From: Chitinophaga silvisoli
Lineage (GTDB): Bacteria > Bacteroidota > Bacteroidia > Chitinophagales > Chitinophagaceae
DNA: 64,000 nucleotides
Direction: 5' to 3'
Assembly: GCF_003412465.1 (NCBI RefSeq)
Contig: NZ_QTJV01000003.1
Span: 62,001 to 126,000, forward strand
Positions 16,372-26,559 of the stretch are shown here, one piece after another (within the stretch, counting starts at the first letter, position 1; the number at the start of each line of letters is the position of its first letter). Position numbers and translations under genes: made by a program. The notes below the pieces were generated by a model. It saw only the letters and a list, made by a program, of their open reading frames with translations. It was not told the origin of the DNA and made no database searches.

Positions 16372-16683
16372 TTATTTCTCTGCCAGTTTAATTTCTCCGA
16401 GATCTGTTGCCTTACCATCCTCTACTCTCACATTAGCTATGGTCACATCCTGGAATGGACTCTTAGCTGTTACGATCACGGTATATGTGCCGGCTTTAGC
16501 CTGCTGAAGGGAAAATGTCCCGTCATTTACAGGAGCCTTTAAAGTATCTGTTCCCATAATCGCCCATGCTGTACTCGCACCATCTGCAGGAGTTACCTTA
16601 CCTGAGATACTTCCCTCATCACTTGTCCTGAAGGCAAACGCACCTGTCACGGCAACAGCAAGGACTAACATTATCTTTTTCAT
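16372..16683 (-). CDS. Small secreted carboxypeptidase-regulatory-like domain protein
   Basis: A 103-residue protein. The first 18 residues (MKKIMLVLAVAVTGAFAF) form a signal peptide; the rest is one Ig-like beta-sandwich of the carboxypeptidase regulatory type: SISGKVTPADGAS at the start, then NDGTFSLQQAKAGTYTVIV in the middle and a short end ATDLGEIKLAEK. In larger proteins this domain is a spacer or ligand-binding module, for example in front of SusC barrels; standing alone it has no known activity. The gene is isolated by two terminators downstream and starts about 170 bases from the Bax-inhibitor gene. It is upstream of the ECF sigma/FecR pair but does not appear to be in the same transcript. 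Confidence 0.75.
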   Translation of the reverse strand: MKKIMLVLAVAVTGAFAFRTSDEGSISGKVTPADGASTAWAIMGTDTLKAPVNDGTFSLQQAKAGTYTVIVTAKSPFQDVTIANVRVEDGKATDLGEIKLAEK

Positions 16684-16800
16684 GGTCGTTTCAATTGATA
16701 TGGTTATGCTGGAATAAAAACAATTAGTATGCCAAGGCAGGATGGGCCAAAATGCTTTAACATTACTTTATAAGGTACTGCCAGAGTCTGCTATAGGCAT

Positions 16801-16835
16801 AAAAAAAGGGTTTGCCCTACGGCAAACCCTTTTAA
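16801..16835 (-). terminator. Terminator of the Bax-inhibitor-1 family gene
   Basis: Perfect 13-bp stem AAAAGGGTTTGCC/GGCAAACCCTTTT, four-base loop, T run on the minus strand, 20 bases after the stop codon. Confidence 0.88.
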
Positions 16836-16854
16836 AAGTAATTTATAAAGAAGA

Positions 16855-17595
16855 CTATCTTCTGTTCAGTTTAGACAGCAGGCGCAGGATCTCCAGATAC
16901 AACCATACCAGTACTACCAAAAGACCAAACGCAGCATACCACTCAAAATATTTAGGTGCACCCTGTGCAGCACCCTGCTCAATCATATCGAAATTCAGGA
17001 TCAGGTTCAGTGCAGCGATGGCTACTACTACCAGGGAGAATATAATACCGATCATGCTACCTTCGTGCAGGAAAGGAATATCCACGGAGAAAAGACGCAG
17101 TACCAGTGCAATCAGATAAAACACTGCGATACCAGCAGTCGCTGTATATACAATAGCACGGAATTTAGCCGTTGCACGGAGTACACCGGTTCTATACAGT
17201 ACCAGCATTGCTACAGCAGTACCAAATGTCAGACCTACAGCCTGCAGAACGATACCATCATATAAGCTGGAATACATTGCGGAAATTACACCGAGGAACA
17301 AACCTTCTGCCAGTGCATAAGCAGGGGACAGGTAAGGTGCCCATTCTTTCTTAAAACTAATGATAATAGCCAGTACAAAGCCACCGATACCACCTAACAG
17401 CAGGAAAGGCATCACGTTGCCTTCTCTTGCCAGTACTCCCCAGGAGTAAACAGCCGCACAGATTACCAGGGCTAATAAAAAAGCAGTCTTGTTGGCAGTA
17501 CCCTTCACAGTCATTGAGTTGTCTGTAGATTTCAGGGCAGCTTCCCTAAATGTCTTCTCATTCAGGACGGGATTATTGGGTTGGAATAATGCCAT
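16855..17595 (-). CDS. Bax inhibitor-1 / YccA family membrane protein
   Basis: A 246-residue protein with seven hydrophobic helices after a 35-residue polar N-terminus (MALFQPNNPVLNEKTF). The ordered helices, the DGIVLQAVGLTFGTAVAMLV segment and the C-terminal EWYAAFGLLVVLVWLYLEILRLLSKL with a conserved acidic residue are typical of the Bax1-I/YccA group. E. coli YccA modulates the FtsH protease and other members are calcium-leak channels; which applies here is unknown. The gene stands alone, divergent from korA over a 272-base gap, with its own terminator. Confidence 0.9.
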   Translation of the reverse strand: MALFQPNNPVLNEKTFREAALKSTDNSMTVKGTANKTAFLLALVICAAVYSWGVLAREGNVMPFLLLGGIGGFVLAIIISFKKEWAPYLSPAYALAEGLFLGVISAMYSSLYDGIVLQAVGLTFGTAVAMLVLYRTGVLRATAKFRAIVYTATAGIAVFYLIALVLRLFSVDIPFLHEGSMIGIIFSLVVVAIAALNLILNFDMIEQGAAQGAPKYFEWYAAFGLLVVLVWLYLEILRLLSKLNRR

Positions 17596-17751
17596 GATGT
17601 TATAATAATTTAATAGCTAAATTACGATTTTCACTCATAATTACCGTCATCCAAATGCGAATTCGTTGTTAAACTCAGTAACTATTACTTAAAGTTATGG
17701 CTCATAACTTTTAGCTATGCTTCGGGCATGACAAAGTCTACTGAGTTTGTG

Positions 17752-17759
17752 TACTTTTG
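17752..17759 (+). promoter_or_regulatory. -7 box of korA
   Basis: TACTTTTG, an exact TAnnTTTG match, about 108 bases before the korA ATG. No good -33 TTTG at the expected distance. Confidence 0.4.
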
Positions 17760-17867
17760 CTAAAATTCAGCCTTCCGGAAGTAATATGATTTAAAACAGT
17801 AAATACTACCCTCCGAATCGTTAAATTTACAGCCTGAAAAAATATCAGTCGTTAAATAAGATCTTAA

Positions 17868-19721
17868 ATGTCAAATACTTCGGTTCAACAGATAGAGGAT
17901 GTCGTGATCAAGTTCGCTGGGGATAGTGGTGACGGTATGCAGTTGACGGGAACTCAGTTCTCCAATAATACAGCCCTGGTGGGTAATGACCTCAGCACTT
18001 TTCCTGACTTCCCGGCCGAAATCCGTGCCCCTCAGGGTACCCTGGCCGGTGTGAGCGGATTCCAGCTCCACTTCTCCTCCAACCGTATATTTACCCCTGG
18101 TGATGCCTGTGATGTACTGGTGGCTATGAACGCAGCAGCGCTGAAAGCCAACCTCAAATCCCTGAAAAAAGGCGGTATCATCATCGCAAATACTGACGGT
18201 TTTGATGCAAAAAACCTGCGCCTGGCCAACTACCCTGATGGCGTAAACCCACTCGAAGATGGCTCCCTGGTTAACTACCAGCTCCATACCATGGACGTGA
18301 CCAAGATGACGCGTGAAGCGCTCAAGGAAAGTACCCTGGGTATGAAAGAAAAAGACCGGGCCAAGAATATGTTTGTGCTTGGATTCCTCTACTGGTTGTA
18401 CGACCGTAGCCTGGAAAGCACTGAAAACTTCCTCAACGAGAAATTCGGTAAGAAACCTGAAATCCTGGAAAGCAACCTGAAAGCGCTGAAAGCAGGTTAT
18501 AACCTCGGTGATACCGTTGAAGCATTTACCACCCGCTACCGCGTGGAAAAAGCCAGAATGGAGCCAGGTACCTACCGCAGCATTACAGGTAACACCGCCC
18601 TGTCTTACGGCCTCATCGCCGCCAGCCAGAAGGCAAACCTGCCCGTGTTCCTGGGTACCTACCCAATCACACCGGCTTCTGATATCCTGCATGAGCTGAG
18701 CCGTTACAAAAACTTCGGCATCCGCACTTTCCAGGCTGAAGACGAAATTGCAGGTATCACTTCCGCGATCGGTGCATCCTATGGGGGCCATATGGGGGTA
18801 ACTACTACCTCCGGTCCTGGTATGGCACTGAAAGGTGAAGCAATCGGCCTGGCAGTTATGCTGGAAATTCCCCTGCTGATTATCAATATTCAGCGTGGTG
18901 GTCCTTCCACTGGTTTGCCTACCAAAACCGAACAATCTGACCTCTTACAAGCATATTATGGCCGTAACGGTGAATGTCCGATGCCTGTGATCTCTGCATC
19001 CACACCATCTGACTGTTTCGATGCGGCATACGAAGCATTCCGTCTCTCCATCGCACACATGACACCAGTGATCCTGCTGAGTGATGGTTATATCGCAAAT
19101 GGTGCAGAACCATGGCGTTTCCCGAAGGCCGACGACCTGAAACCGATTCCGGTGAAGTTCAAGACAGCACTGGAAGAAGGTGAAGAAAGCTACCTCCCTT
19201 ATCACCGTGATGAAAACCTGGTGCGTCCATGGGCAGTACCTGGTACCCCGGGCCTGGAACACCGTATTGGTGGTCTCGAAAAACAGAACATCACCGGTAA
19301 CGTCAGCTACGACCCTGAAAACCACCAGGTAATGGTGCGCATCCGCCAGGAGAAAGTAGATAAGATCGCAGATCATATTCCTCCCCAGACAATTGAACTG
19401 GGTCCTGAAAAGGGTAAGGTACTGGTACTGGGCTGGGGCTCTACCTATGGTGCTATCAAGAGCGCCGTACTGGAACTGCTGGCCGAAGGCCACGAAGTAG
19501 CGCATGCACACATCCGCTACCTGCGTCCTTTCCCTAAGAACCTGGGTGAGATCCTGCACAACTATGATAAAGTATTGATTCCTGAAATCAACAACGGTCA
19601 GCTCATCAAGATTATCCGTGAGCAATTCCTGATCGATGCACAGGGTTATAACAAGATCATGGGTGTACCTATCACCAAGAGCGAACTGGTTAATAAAATC
19701 AGGGAGATGCTGCAGGCATGA
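17868..19721 (+). CDS. korA: 2-oxoacid:acceptor oxidoreductase, fused gamma-alpha subunit
   Basis: A 617-residue subunit of a 2-oxoacid:ferredoxin oxidoreductase, probably for 2-oxoglutarate. Residues 1-190 are the gamma domain (IKFAGDSGDGMQLTG, then FPAEIRAPQGTLAG). The alpha (pyrimidine-binding) domain follows (TYPITPASDILHELS, then QAEDEIAGITSAIGASYGG and TTTSGPGMALKGEAIGLAV), and the C-terminal domain has VLGWGSTYGAI. The enzyme decarboxylates a 2-oxoacid to the CoA thioester and reduces ferredoxin. It needs a beta subunit carrying thiamine diphosphate and an iron-sulfur cluster, usually encoded directly downstream, but here a strong terminator at 19751 and an unrelated gene follow. The beta gene must be elsewhere or missing. 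Confidence 0.93.
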   Translation: MSNTSVQQIEDVVIKFAGDSGDGMQLTGTQFSNNTALVGNDLSTFPDFPAEIRAPQGTLAGVSGFQLHFSSNRIFTPGDACDVLVAMNAAALKANLKSLKKGGIIIANTDGFDAKNLRLANYPDGVNPLEDGSLVNYQLHTMDVTKMTREALKESTLGMKEKDRAKNMFVLGFLYWLYDRSLESTENFLNEKFGKKPEILESNLKALKAGYNLGDTVEAFTTRYRVEKARMEPGTYRSITGNTALSYGLIAASQKANLPVFLGTYPITPASDILHELSRYKNFGIRTFQAEDEIAGITSAIGASYGGHMGVTTTSGPGMALKGEAIGLAVMLEIPLLIINIQRGGPSTGLPTKTEQSDLLQAYYGRNGECPMPVISASTPSDCFDAAYEAFRLSIAHMTPVILLSDGYIANGAEPWRFPKADDLKPIPVKFKTALEEGEESYLPYHRDENLVRPWAVPGTPGLEHRIGGLEKQNITGNVSYDPENHQVMVRIRQEKVDKIADHIPPQTIELGPEKGKVLVLGWGSTYGAIKSAVLELLAEGHEVAHAHIRYLRPFPKNLGEILHNYDKVLIPEINNGQLIKIIREQFLIDAQGYNKIMGVPITKSELVNKIREMLQA

Positions 19722-19750
19722 TAATCAGCTAACTAGCATATTGGCAAAAG

Positions 19751-19779
19751 ATCCTGCCCCCCGGGGCAGGATTTTTTTT
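19751..19779 (+). terminator. Terminator of korA
   Basis: Near-perfect stem ATCCTGCCC/GGGCAGGAT with a four-base loop and a run of eight T, 30 bases after the stop codon. Confidence 0.9.
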
Positions 19780-19808
19780 GTATATTCAATTATCGCCAAA
19801 TGTTTATT

Positions 19809-20390
19809 ATGAAAAGCCTCGTATTGTTTTTATTGCTTTCGTACATCAGCTTAGCACTTGCCGCTCAGAGTTATAGTTACGAAATCCGCTATGGCAGTCA
19901 TGTGATTGGTAATATCACGGCTGTGCAGAAAATCACAGGCACTACCCGAAAAATTGCCATTCAGAGTAATGTGGACATGAAGCCCCTTGCCAAATTCAAT
20001 CTCAATATCGACTGTGATTATGACAACAATGTGCTGTTGCTCGCAAATGCAAAACGTACTACCGGAAAGGAGGGCGACAATAAGTACAGTATTACCAAAA
20101 GAGATGGGAAGAATTACAGCATCAATCACAATGGAGAACGCTCAGTACTCAACAATACAGATATTATACATACGGTAGCAGAATTATACTTCTTCGAACC
20201 ACATCACATCACCAGCATCTTCTCGGAGCTACAAGGGGCCTTCCTGCCACTCAAATCATTGGGCAATGGGTTATATGAGCTGACACTGCCAGAGGGCAAA
20301 AAAAACGTGTATAAATACGAAAAAGGAACATTGGTACAGGTAGAGATTCCGCAGGCATTCGGGAAAGCCCTTGTGGTTAAAATCAGTTAA
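19809..20390 (+). CDS. Secreted DUF6134 family protein
   Basis: A 193-residue exported protein. The signal peptide MKSLVLFLLLSYISLALAAQ is cut near residue 19-20. The mature part reads as alternating beta strands (YSYEIRYGSHVIGNITAVQ, then KNYSINHNGERSVLN and YELTLPEGKKNVYKYEKGTL), which resembles DUF6134, a Bacteroidota family of unknown role with a likely beta-barrel or lipocalin-like fold. The ATG at 19809 is preferred over the one at 19800 because it begins the signal peptide with a positively charged residue. It lies 30 bases after the korA terminator and is a single gene. Confidence 0.65.
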   Translation: MKSLVLFLLLSYISLALAAQSYSYEIRYGSHVIGNITAVQKITGTTRKIAIQSNVDMKPLAKFNLNIDCDYDNNVLLLANAKRTTGKEGDNKYSITKRDGKNYSINHNGERSVLNNTDIIHTVAELYFFEPHHITSIFSELQGAFLPLKSLGNGLYELTLPEGKKNVYKYEKGTLVQVEIPQAFGKALVVKIS

Positions 20391-20407
20391 AAAGAGTATA
20401 AATAAGC

Positions 20408-20431
20408 AGAGGGTAACTTACGCTACCCTCT
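20408..20431. terminator. Weak hairpin between convergent genes
   Basis: Eight-bp stem AGAGGGTA/TACCCTCT with an eight-base loop between the DUF6134 gene and the oxidoreductase gene. No long T run follows on either strand, so function as a terminator is uncertain. Confidence 0.4.
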
Positions 20432-20462
20432 ACAACTGAAGAGATTGAATTTTTAGTTTTCT

Positions 20463-21656
20463 TTAGTCTATAATTTTTTCAATTATTGCTCCACTCTCTT
20501 TGTCTTTCAGGATTAGCTTCTTCGTACCATAATGCGTCATTTCTTCTTTGACCAGATAGTACTGTGCATCATATTCCTGCTGAGAGAAATCTTTTCCTAC
20601 ATGCTCACGACCCCGCCAGATCTCCAGTTTCACCGGCTCCCATTGTTTGGAAGCAGCGCTGCGATAGGCGGCATCGAGGATGGCATTCACTACATATCCA
20701 TCGTAGAAGGATTCCTGTGGTGCCCTGTTTTGTTCCATCGCTGCAAACATATCTGTGAACATATGGTTGTAGCCCAGGTCATTCAATTCATCGCCTACAG
20801 GGAATAACCAGCCTGTGTTGCTTTCCGCTTTTTCAGCTACGTAGTCAGCCCCCTTGCCGGTGGTGAACATATCCAAACCTGTACGCAGGAAGTTGTTGAT
20901 CCAGATAGTACCTTCTGTTCCCATCACCTCATCGCGCAGGTCCAAACCACCTCTGAAAGTCCAGCTTACTTCGAACTGGCCGATCGCACCGTTCTCATAT
21001 TTTACAAGGCCGATGGCATGGTCTTCGGCATCGATGGGTTTTACCTGTGTATCTGCCCAGCACATTACCTCTACGGGTTTGATGTCTTTGCCGATAAATG
21101 ACCTGGCTATTTCCACGCAGTGGCAACCCAGATCCAGGATACAGCCACCACCTGCCTGTTCCTTGTCCCAGAACCATTCGCTATGGGGACCAGGATGTGT
21201 TTCTCTGGACTTCGCCCAGAGTATTCTGCCCAGTGCTCCGTTCTTCACACTATCCAGTGCCTTCAGGAACTTTGGCGTGTATACCAGGTCTTCGAGGTAA
21301 CCATTGAAGATGCCTGCCTTTTCCACGGCTTCCAGCATCCGTTTGGCTTCTTCTGCATTACGGCCCAGGGGCTTGGTGCAGATCACACCTTTCTTATGTT
21401 TACAACAAAGCAATACCGCAGCCTCATGGAGGTTATTGGGCAGAGAGATGCATACTACGTCTACATCAGGATGGGCAATAGATGCCTCCATATCGGTTGT
21501 CCAGTGAGGTACCTGATAGTCTGCTGCGAACTTTTGTGCACTCTCTTCCCTGCGGGAATAAATACTCACAATCTTATCACGGCTACGCTGTCCCTGCAGG
21601 GAATCAGCATAGAAGCGGCCTATAAAGCCTGAGCCTAACATGGAAATACGTTGCAT
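20463..21656 (-). CDS. Gfo/Idh/MocA family NAD(P)-dependent oxidoreductase
   Basis: A 397-residue two-domain oxidoreductase. The N-terminal Rossmann fold has the nucleotide-binding GSGFIG at residues 8-13 and a VDVVCISLPNNLHEAAV segment; the usual EKP motif appears as TKPLG. The C-terminal part is the substrate and oligomer domain, with GGGCILDLGCHCVEIARSF where the catalytic His is expected. Such enzymes oxidise or epimerise sugars, inositols and their derivatives. The gene begins 2 bases after the stop codon of the MFS permease gene, so the two form an operon: uptake of a sugar-like compound followed by its oxidation. The exact substrate cannot be inferred. Confidence 0.9.
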   Translation of the reverse strand: MQRISMLGSGFIGRFYADSLQGQRSRDKIVSIYSRREESAQKFAADYQVPHWTTDMEASIAHPDVDVVCISLPNNLHEAAVLLCCKHKKGVICTKPLGRNAEEAKRMLEAVEKAGIFNGYLEDLVYTPKFLKALDSVKNGALGRILWAKSRETHPGPHSEWFWDKEQAGGGCILDLGCHCVEIARSFIGKDIKPVEVMCWADTQVKPIDAEDHAIGLVKYENGAIGQFEVSWTFRGGLDLRDEVMGTEGTIWINNFLRTGLDMFTTGKGADYVAEKAESNTGWLFPVGDELNDLGYNHMFTDMFAAMEQNRAPQESFYDGYVVNAILDAAYRSAASKQWEPVKLEIWRGREHVGKDFSQQEYDAQYYLVKEEMTHYGTKKLILKDKESGAIIEKIID

Positions 21657-21658
21657 AC

Positions 21659-22885
21659 TTACAGAACGGGTTTGGTTTGTTTATCCTTAAACAATGCGAG
21701 GAAGAGGAGACATACTGCCAGCGCAATACCAGCAGGAATGATCCACACATGACGCCAGGATTCTGCTAAAGGCAGATCCTTGTAATGATCAGAAATGAGA
21801 CCTGCTATCCAGAACCCAATCAGCATACCTACACCATAGGTAGCCAGTGTAATCAGGCCCTGTGCAGCACTTTTATATTTTTCACCTGCCTGCTGATCTG
21901 TATAAATCTGACCAGACACGAAGAAGAAATCATAACAGATGCCATGCAGTGCAATACCAATAATCAGCATGAACAAAAGCCCGTTTGCATCACCATATGC
22001 GAACAGTGCATAACGAACGGCCCATGCCAGCATCCCGGCCATGATGGTTTTTTTGAAACCATATTTCTTGAAGAATACCGGAATCAGCAGGATGAGGAAG
22101 GTTTCTGAAAGCTGACCAATGGTCATCATCACAGTTACATTCGGCATTTTCATTTCTTCGAAGAAACGGTGCGCATTCTGGTAGTAAAATGCGAGCGGAA
22201 TACAGATCAGAATTGATGAAATGAAGAAGACGAGGAAATTCCCGTTCTTTAATAATTTAATAGCGTCGAGACCTAAAATTTCACCAATACTTTCTTTCTG
22301 ATTCTTGTCTTTTACCGGTGGTGTCTTAGGCAGACTAAAGCTGTAGATACCTAAGATCAGAGATGCGATACCTGCCATTGCAAAGGTGTTTCTCAGCAAG
22401 CCTGCACTTACGCCATCAGGACTGTCCCAGGCCATTACAGATACCAGCACACCTGCTATAATCCAGCCGATGGTACCGAACATACGGATCACGGAGAATT
22501 CTTTTTCAGGATTGTTCATCTGGCGGAAAGAAACAGAATTGACCAGTGCCAGTGTAGGCATGAAGAGTACCATGTAAGCAAATACATAAGGATAGAACAC
22601 GCTTACATCTTCTGAGCGGAACATCTGGAACATCAATACAGCGCCTGCAAGGTGCAATACGCCCAGGATACGCTCTGCATTGAAGAACTTATCGGCGATC
22701 ATACCGATGATAAAAGGAGCGATAATAGCACCGTATGACTGGGTTGAAAATACATTAGCCGTGGCGATACCGGATGCATGAAGGTTCGCACTTAAATATG
22801 TTCCTAATGTAACAAACCATGACCCCCAGATAAAAAACTCAAGGAACATCATAACGGATAGCCGGATACTGGTACTTGCTTTCAT
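21659..22885 (-). CDS. MFS permease, nucleoside:H+ symporter (NupG-like) family
   Basis: A 408-residue transporter with about twelve hydrophobic helices. The N-terminal LSVMMFLEFFIWGSWFVTLGTYL and FSTQSYGAIIAPFIIGMIADKFF are typical of the NHS/NupG group of the major facilitator superfamily. The frame stays open 27 codons upstream, but the ATG at 22883-22885 gives the family start and a length close to that of NupG (418). It is the first gene of a two-gene unit with a Gfo/Idh/MocA oxidoreductase; in Bacteroidota such permeases beside oxidoreductases more often carry sugars or sugar-like compounds than nucleosides. No clear terminator separates it from the upstream DUF2071 gene, 110 bases away on the same strand. 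Confidence 0.85.
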   Translation of the reverse strand: MKASTSIRLSVMMFLEFFIWGSWFVTLGTYLSANLHASGIATANVFSTQSYGAIIAPFIIGMIADKFFNAERILGVLHLAGAVLMFQMFRSEDVSVFYPYVFAYMVLFMPTLALVNSVSFRQMNNPEKEFSVIRMFGTIGWIIAGVLVSVMAWDSPDGVSAGLLRNTFAMAGIASLILGIYSFSLPKTPPVKDKNQKESIGEILGLDAIKLLKNGNFLVFFISSILICIPLAFYYQNAHRFFEEMKMPNVTVMMTIGQLSETFLILLIPVFFKKYGFKKTIMAGMLAWAVRYALFAYGDANGLLFMLIIGIALHGICYDFFFVSGQIYTDQQAGEKYKSAAQGLITLATYGVGMLIGFWIAGLISDHYKDLPLAESWRHVWIIPAGIALAVCLLFLALFKDKQTKPVL

Positions 22886-22994
22886 AACGATTTTATACTT
22901 AACAATAACGATGACTTTACCCGTATAAGATAAGTAAAATAAAATCGAAAATGCAATAGGGCGCAAAAAACGCGGTCGGCAGCCCGCGGAAAAC

Positions 22995-23708
22995 CTATAA
23001 TATTCTTTTGGGTAGTACGGTTATGGCCGACCCTTCGGCCAGTAATGCGGAGATCGGCTGCTGACTCAGCATGGGCACAAATGCCGCTCCATACAGGGCG
23101 GCGGTATCCACCTGGTAGCTATAATCTATCATGCGATGGGTTCTCCACTGGGGATGTGTTACCTGGTATTCCCCGGTTTTATCAGGCCCCATGTGGGTAT
23201 ATCCCCAGTAATGATCGGTAATGAATTCGGCTTCGCTGCCTTGTACAATAGGCAATGGCGCTTGGTCTACTTTAGCAGTAAGATGGTTCCAGTGCATACC
23301 CACCTTCCATTCATAACTTACTTCCAGCGCTTCCTCCGTTGGCGACCATCTATGGCGCATGCGGTGCGTGGAATATTTCTCTTTATAGATCGTATTGGCA
23401 ACAAAAGTAATCGCGTGCTTGGGCACCAGTTCTTTGATAAAAACCACTCCTCTTTTCCACTCCAAACCGTCCTTATACCGCACATAGAACCTCAGGTTCA
23501 CCTCTTCAAAATGCCTGTGAAAGGGAATAGACAATCCCCGTACACGGGTATTCTGAAACATAAAACCTACAAGGCTTACATAATGTGTATCGTTCCAGGT
23601 ATCCAGTTCCGTACGATAAGGTAGGTAAGGTCGCAGCACTACAGGATCTGCCTGAAAATTGATCATGAGCAGATTGCGCCATTCAGCGGAAAGAAAAGGG
23701 TTTTGCAT
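22995..23708 (-). CDS. YqjF / DUF2071 family protein
   Basis: A 237-residue soluble protein. The WRNLLMINFQADPVVLRPYLP start, then VSLVGFMFQNTRVRGLSIPF and the mid-protein FEEVNLRFYVRY are the signature parts of DUF2071 (B. subtilis YqjF), a family of acetoacetate-decarboxylase-like fold with no assigned activity. It begins 6 bases after nth, on the same strand, so the two are probably co-transcribed, although no functional link is known. The end of the gene has no evident terminator; the MFS permease gene starts 110 bases further on. Confidence 0.85.
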   Translation of the reverse strand: MQNPFLSAEWRNLLMINFQADPVVLRPYLPYRTELDTWNDTHYVSLVGFMFQNTRVRGLSIPFHRHFEEVNLRFYVRYKDGLEWKRGVVFIKELVPKHAITFVANTIYKEKYSTHRMRHRWSPTEEALEVSYEWKVGMHWNHLTAKVDQAPLPIVQGSEAEFITDHYWGYTHMGPDKTGEYQVTHPQWRTHRMIDYSYQVDTAALYGAAFVPMLSQQPISALLAEGSAITVLPKRIL

Positions 23709-23714
23709 AAGCGC

Positions 23715-24362
23715 TTATTGTCCTTTTATCAACGTTTTGTAGTACTTACAGGCAGGCCTGATGCCACATTCCCCGCACTTAGGGCTTCTGGCAATACAGA
23801 CATAACGGCCATGAAGTATGAGCCAGTGATGTGCAATATGTACTTTCTCTTCAGGAATGTATTTCAGCAATTGCAGTTCCGTTTGCAAAGGTGTTTTTGC
23901 ATTTGTAGTCAGGCCTATGCGCGCTGATACGCGGAATACGTGGGTATCTACAGCCATATTAGGCTGATGATGTATTACAGAAGTAATTACATTGGCTGTC
24001 TTACGTCCCACCCCTGGTAGTTTGACCAGCTCTGATACAGAATCAGGTATCTCCCCGTTATAGTCTTCCATGAGCATCTGTGCCATCCCGATCAGATGTT
24101 TCGTCTTGTTATTGGGATAGCTGATGCTGCGGATCAGTGGAAACAATTCATCAAATGTGGCATGGCTCAGACTCTCTGCATCCGGGTACTTTTTGAAGAT
24201 CGCCGGTGTGGTCATATTCACCCTTTTGTCTGTGCATTGCGCAGACAGGATGACGGCCACCAGTAATTGATAAGGATTGTCGTAGAGCAGTTCAGTCTCC
24301 GCATTGGGAGCGTGTTGCTCGAAATAATTGAGTACAAAGGCAAACCGCTCTTTCTTTGTCAT
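23715..24362 (-). CDS. nth: Endonuclease III (DNA glycosylase / AP lyase)
   Basis: Base-excision repair enzyme that removes oxidised pyrimidines and cuts the abasic site. The 215 residues carry every expected element: the helix-hairpin-helix LPGVGRKTANVI with catalytic K121, the catalytic D139 in MAVDTHVFRV, and the iron-sulfur cluster ligands C189, C196, C199 and C205 (spacing 6-2-5). These positions are each within two of those in E. coli Nth. The ATG is at 24360-24362; a TACCTTTA box, one mismatch from TAnnTTTG, sits 5 bases before it. The DUF2071 gene follows after 6 bases. Confidence 0.96.
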   Translation of the reverse strand: MTKKERFAFVLNYFEQHAPNAETELLYDNPYQLLVAVILSAQCTDKRVNMTTPAIFKKYPDAESLSHATFDELFPLIRSISYPNNKTKHLIGMAQMLMEDYNGEIPDSVSELVKLPGVGRKTANVITSVIHHQPNMAVDTHVFRVSARIGLTTNAKTPLQTELQLLKYIPEEKVHIAHHWLILHGRYVCIARSPKCGECGIRPACKYYKTLIKGQ

Positions 24363-24417
24363 ACCTGTAAAGGTAGGGCAAAAAAGGTCTCAAAAATAAA
24401 GGTGCTGAAAGGGCCTC

Positions 24418-24567
24418 TTATTTAATCGGCTGGGTCTTCTTCGCGTATTCTGCAATCGCTCTGATAGTCTCAGGCCTCGGTGAATAAATAATTGTGTCCA
24501 GCGCTTTACGGGTTTGGTTCAGGCAAATTTGTTCTTCGCGGGAAAGTTCGGGATCTTGATTATCCAT
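24418..24567 (-). CDS. Small protein of unknown function (49 residues)
   Basis: I do not recognise a family. The ATG at 24565-24567 opens a 49-residue acidic-then-basic protein (MDNQDPELSREEQICLNQ and on to EYAKKTQPIK) predicted as two short helices with one Cys and no signal peptide. The frame is open 23 codons further upstream, but that extension is Ser/Thr-rich and looks non-coding. It lies 55 bases upstream of nth on the same strand. The coding call rests on the sensible composition only; it could be a small conserved protein of Chitinophagaceae. Confidence 0.5.
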   Translation of the reverse strand: MDNQDPELSREEQICLNQTRKALDTIIYSPRPETIRAIAEYAKKTQPIK

Positions 24568-24798
24568 TGTGTGCAATTTATTTGCGCTATCAGTAACAGA
24601 AAGAAAGGTAGAAAATAGATGTGTAGAATTCCCCATGCAAATTAGTTTTAATACAAATGATTAATTCATAACAGTATAACGGAGATTATGCAGAATGTAT
24701 TGTCAAAATAAACGAAATATTTCGAAAGATAAGATAAGGAAAGGATGGGCGGTAAGGTAAAAATGCCCAATAATGGCGGGTTTGAATAGTAGAGGCTG

Positions 24799-25116
24799 TT
24801 ATTCTTCTTCAGTGAAGATGAACAGGTCCTCATCGTCTTTTTTCATGAGGTATTTCTCACGGGCAAATTTTTCCAGTTTGTCAGGGCTGGACAATAATTC
24901 TTCCTGTTCTTTGCGGGTTTTAACAATTTCCTCCATGAAAAAGGACTTTTGACTTTCCAGTTTATTTACTTCTGAGCTGAGTTCATACTGGGAGATAAAG
25001 TTCTTGCTATCTATAAATGCGAGCCATATTAAGAATGCCGCTGCTGATACGAAATATTTATTCCGCATATAGGCAGGTATTTTTATTGACTTTATTTTAG
25101 ATAACATGTCTGGCAT
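24799..25116 (-). CDS. Septum formation initiator family protein (FtsB/DivIC-like)
   Basis: A 105-residue single-pass membrane protein. A short basic N-terminus (SKIKSIKIPAYMRNK) precedes one helix near 22-36 (FVSAAAFLIWLAFID), then a coiled coil (YELSSEVNKLESQKSFFMEE, residues 44-75), then the SPDKLEKFAREKYLMKK motif that marks FtsB/DivIC proteins, and an acidic tail. It should join the divisome with FtsL- and FtsQ-like partners in the periplasm. The gene follows eno on the same strand, a pairing common in Bacteroidota and also seen near eno in proteobacteria; a hairpin at 25149-25188 lies between them, so read-through must be partial or a second promoter is used. Confidence 0.88.
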   Translation of the reverse strand: MPDMLSKIKSIKIPAYMRNKYFVSAAAFLIWLAFIDSKNFISQYELSSEVNKLESQKSFFMEEIVKTRKEQEELLSSPDKLEKFAREKYLMKKDDEDLFIFTEEE

Positions 25117-25148
25117 TGGTATGGAAAGGTACAGAATTCATGCCATAT

Positions 25149-25188
25149 CAAAAAAAATCCGGGTTTTGACGTAAATCAAAACCCGGAA
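25149..25188 (-). terminator. Hairpin terminator or attenuator between eno and ftsB
   Basis: Perfect 12-bp stem TCCGGGTTTTGA/TCAAAACCCGGA with a six-base loop, followed on the minus strand by eight T. It lies 66 bases after eno and 33 before the ftsB-like gene. Confidence 0.88.
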
Positions 25189-25254
25189 TATTGACCACTA
25201 ATGAAATGTCGGCAATAAAAAAATCACTTGCACGAACTCCAGTTGTGAGATAGA

Positions 25255-26559
<1,305 letters not shown>

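Noticed and set aside
17871..18935. 354-codon minus-strand frame inside korA
   Set aside because: It lies opposite a highly conserved gene, starts and ends without plausible signals, and shows no domain.
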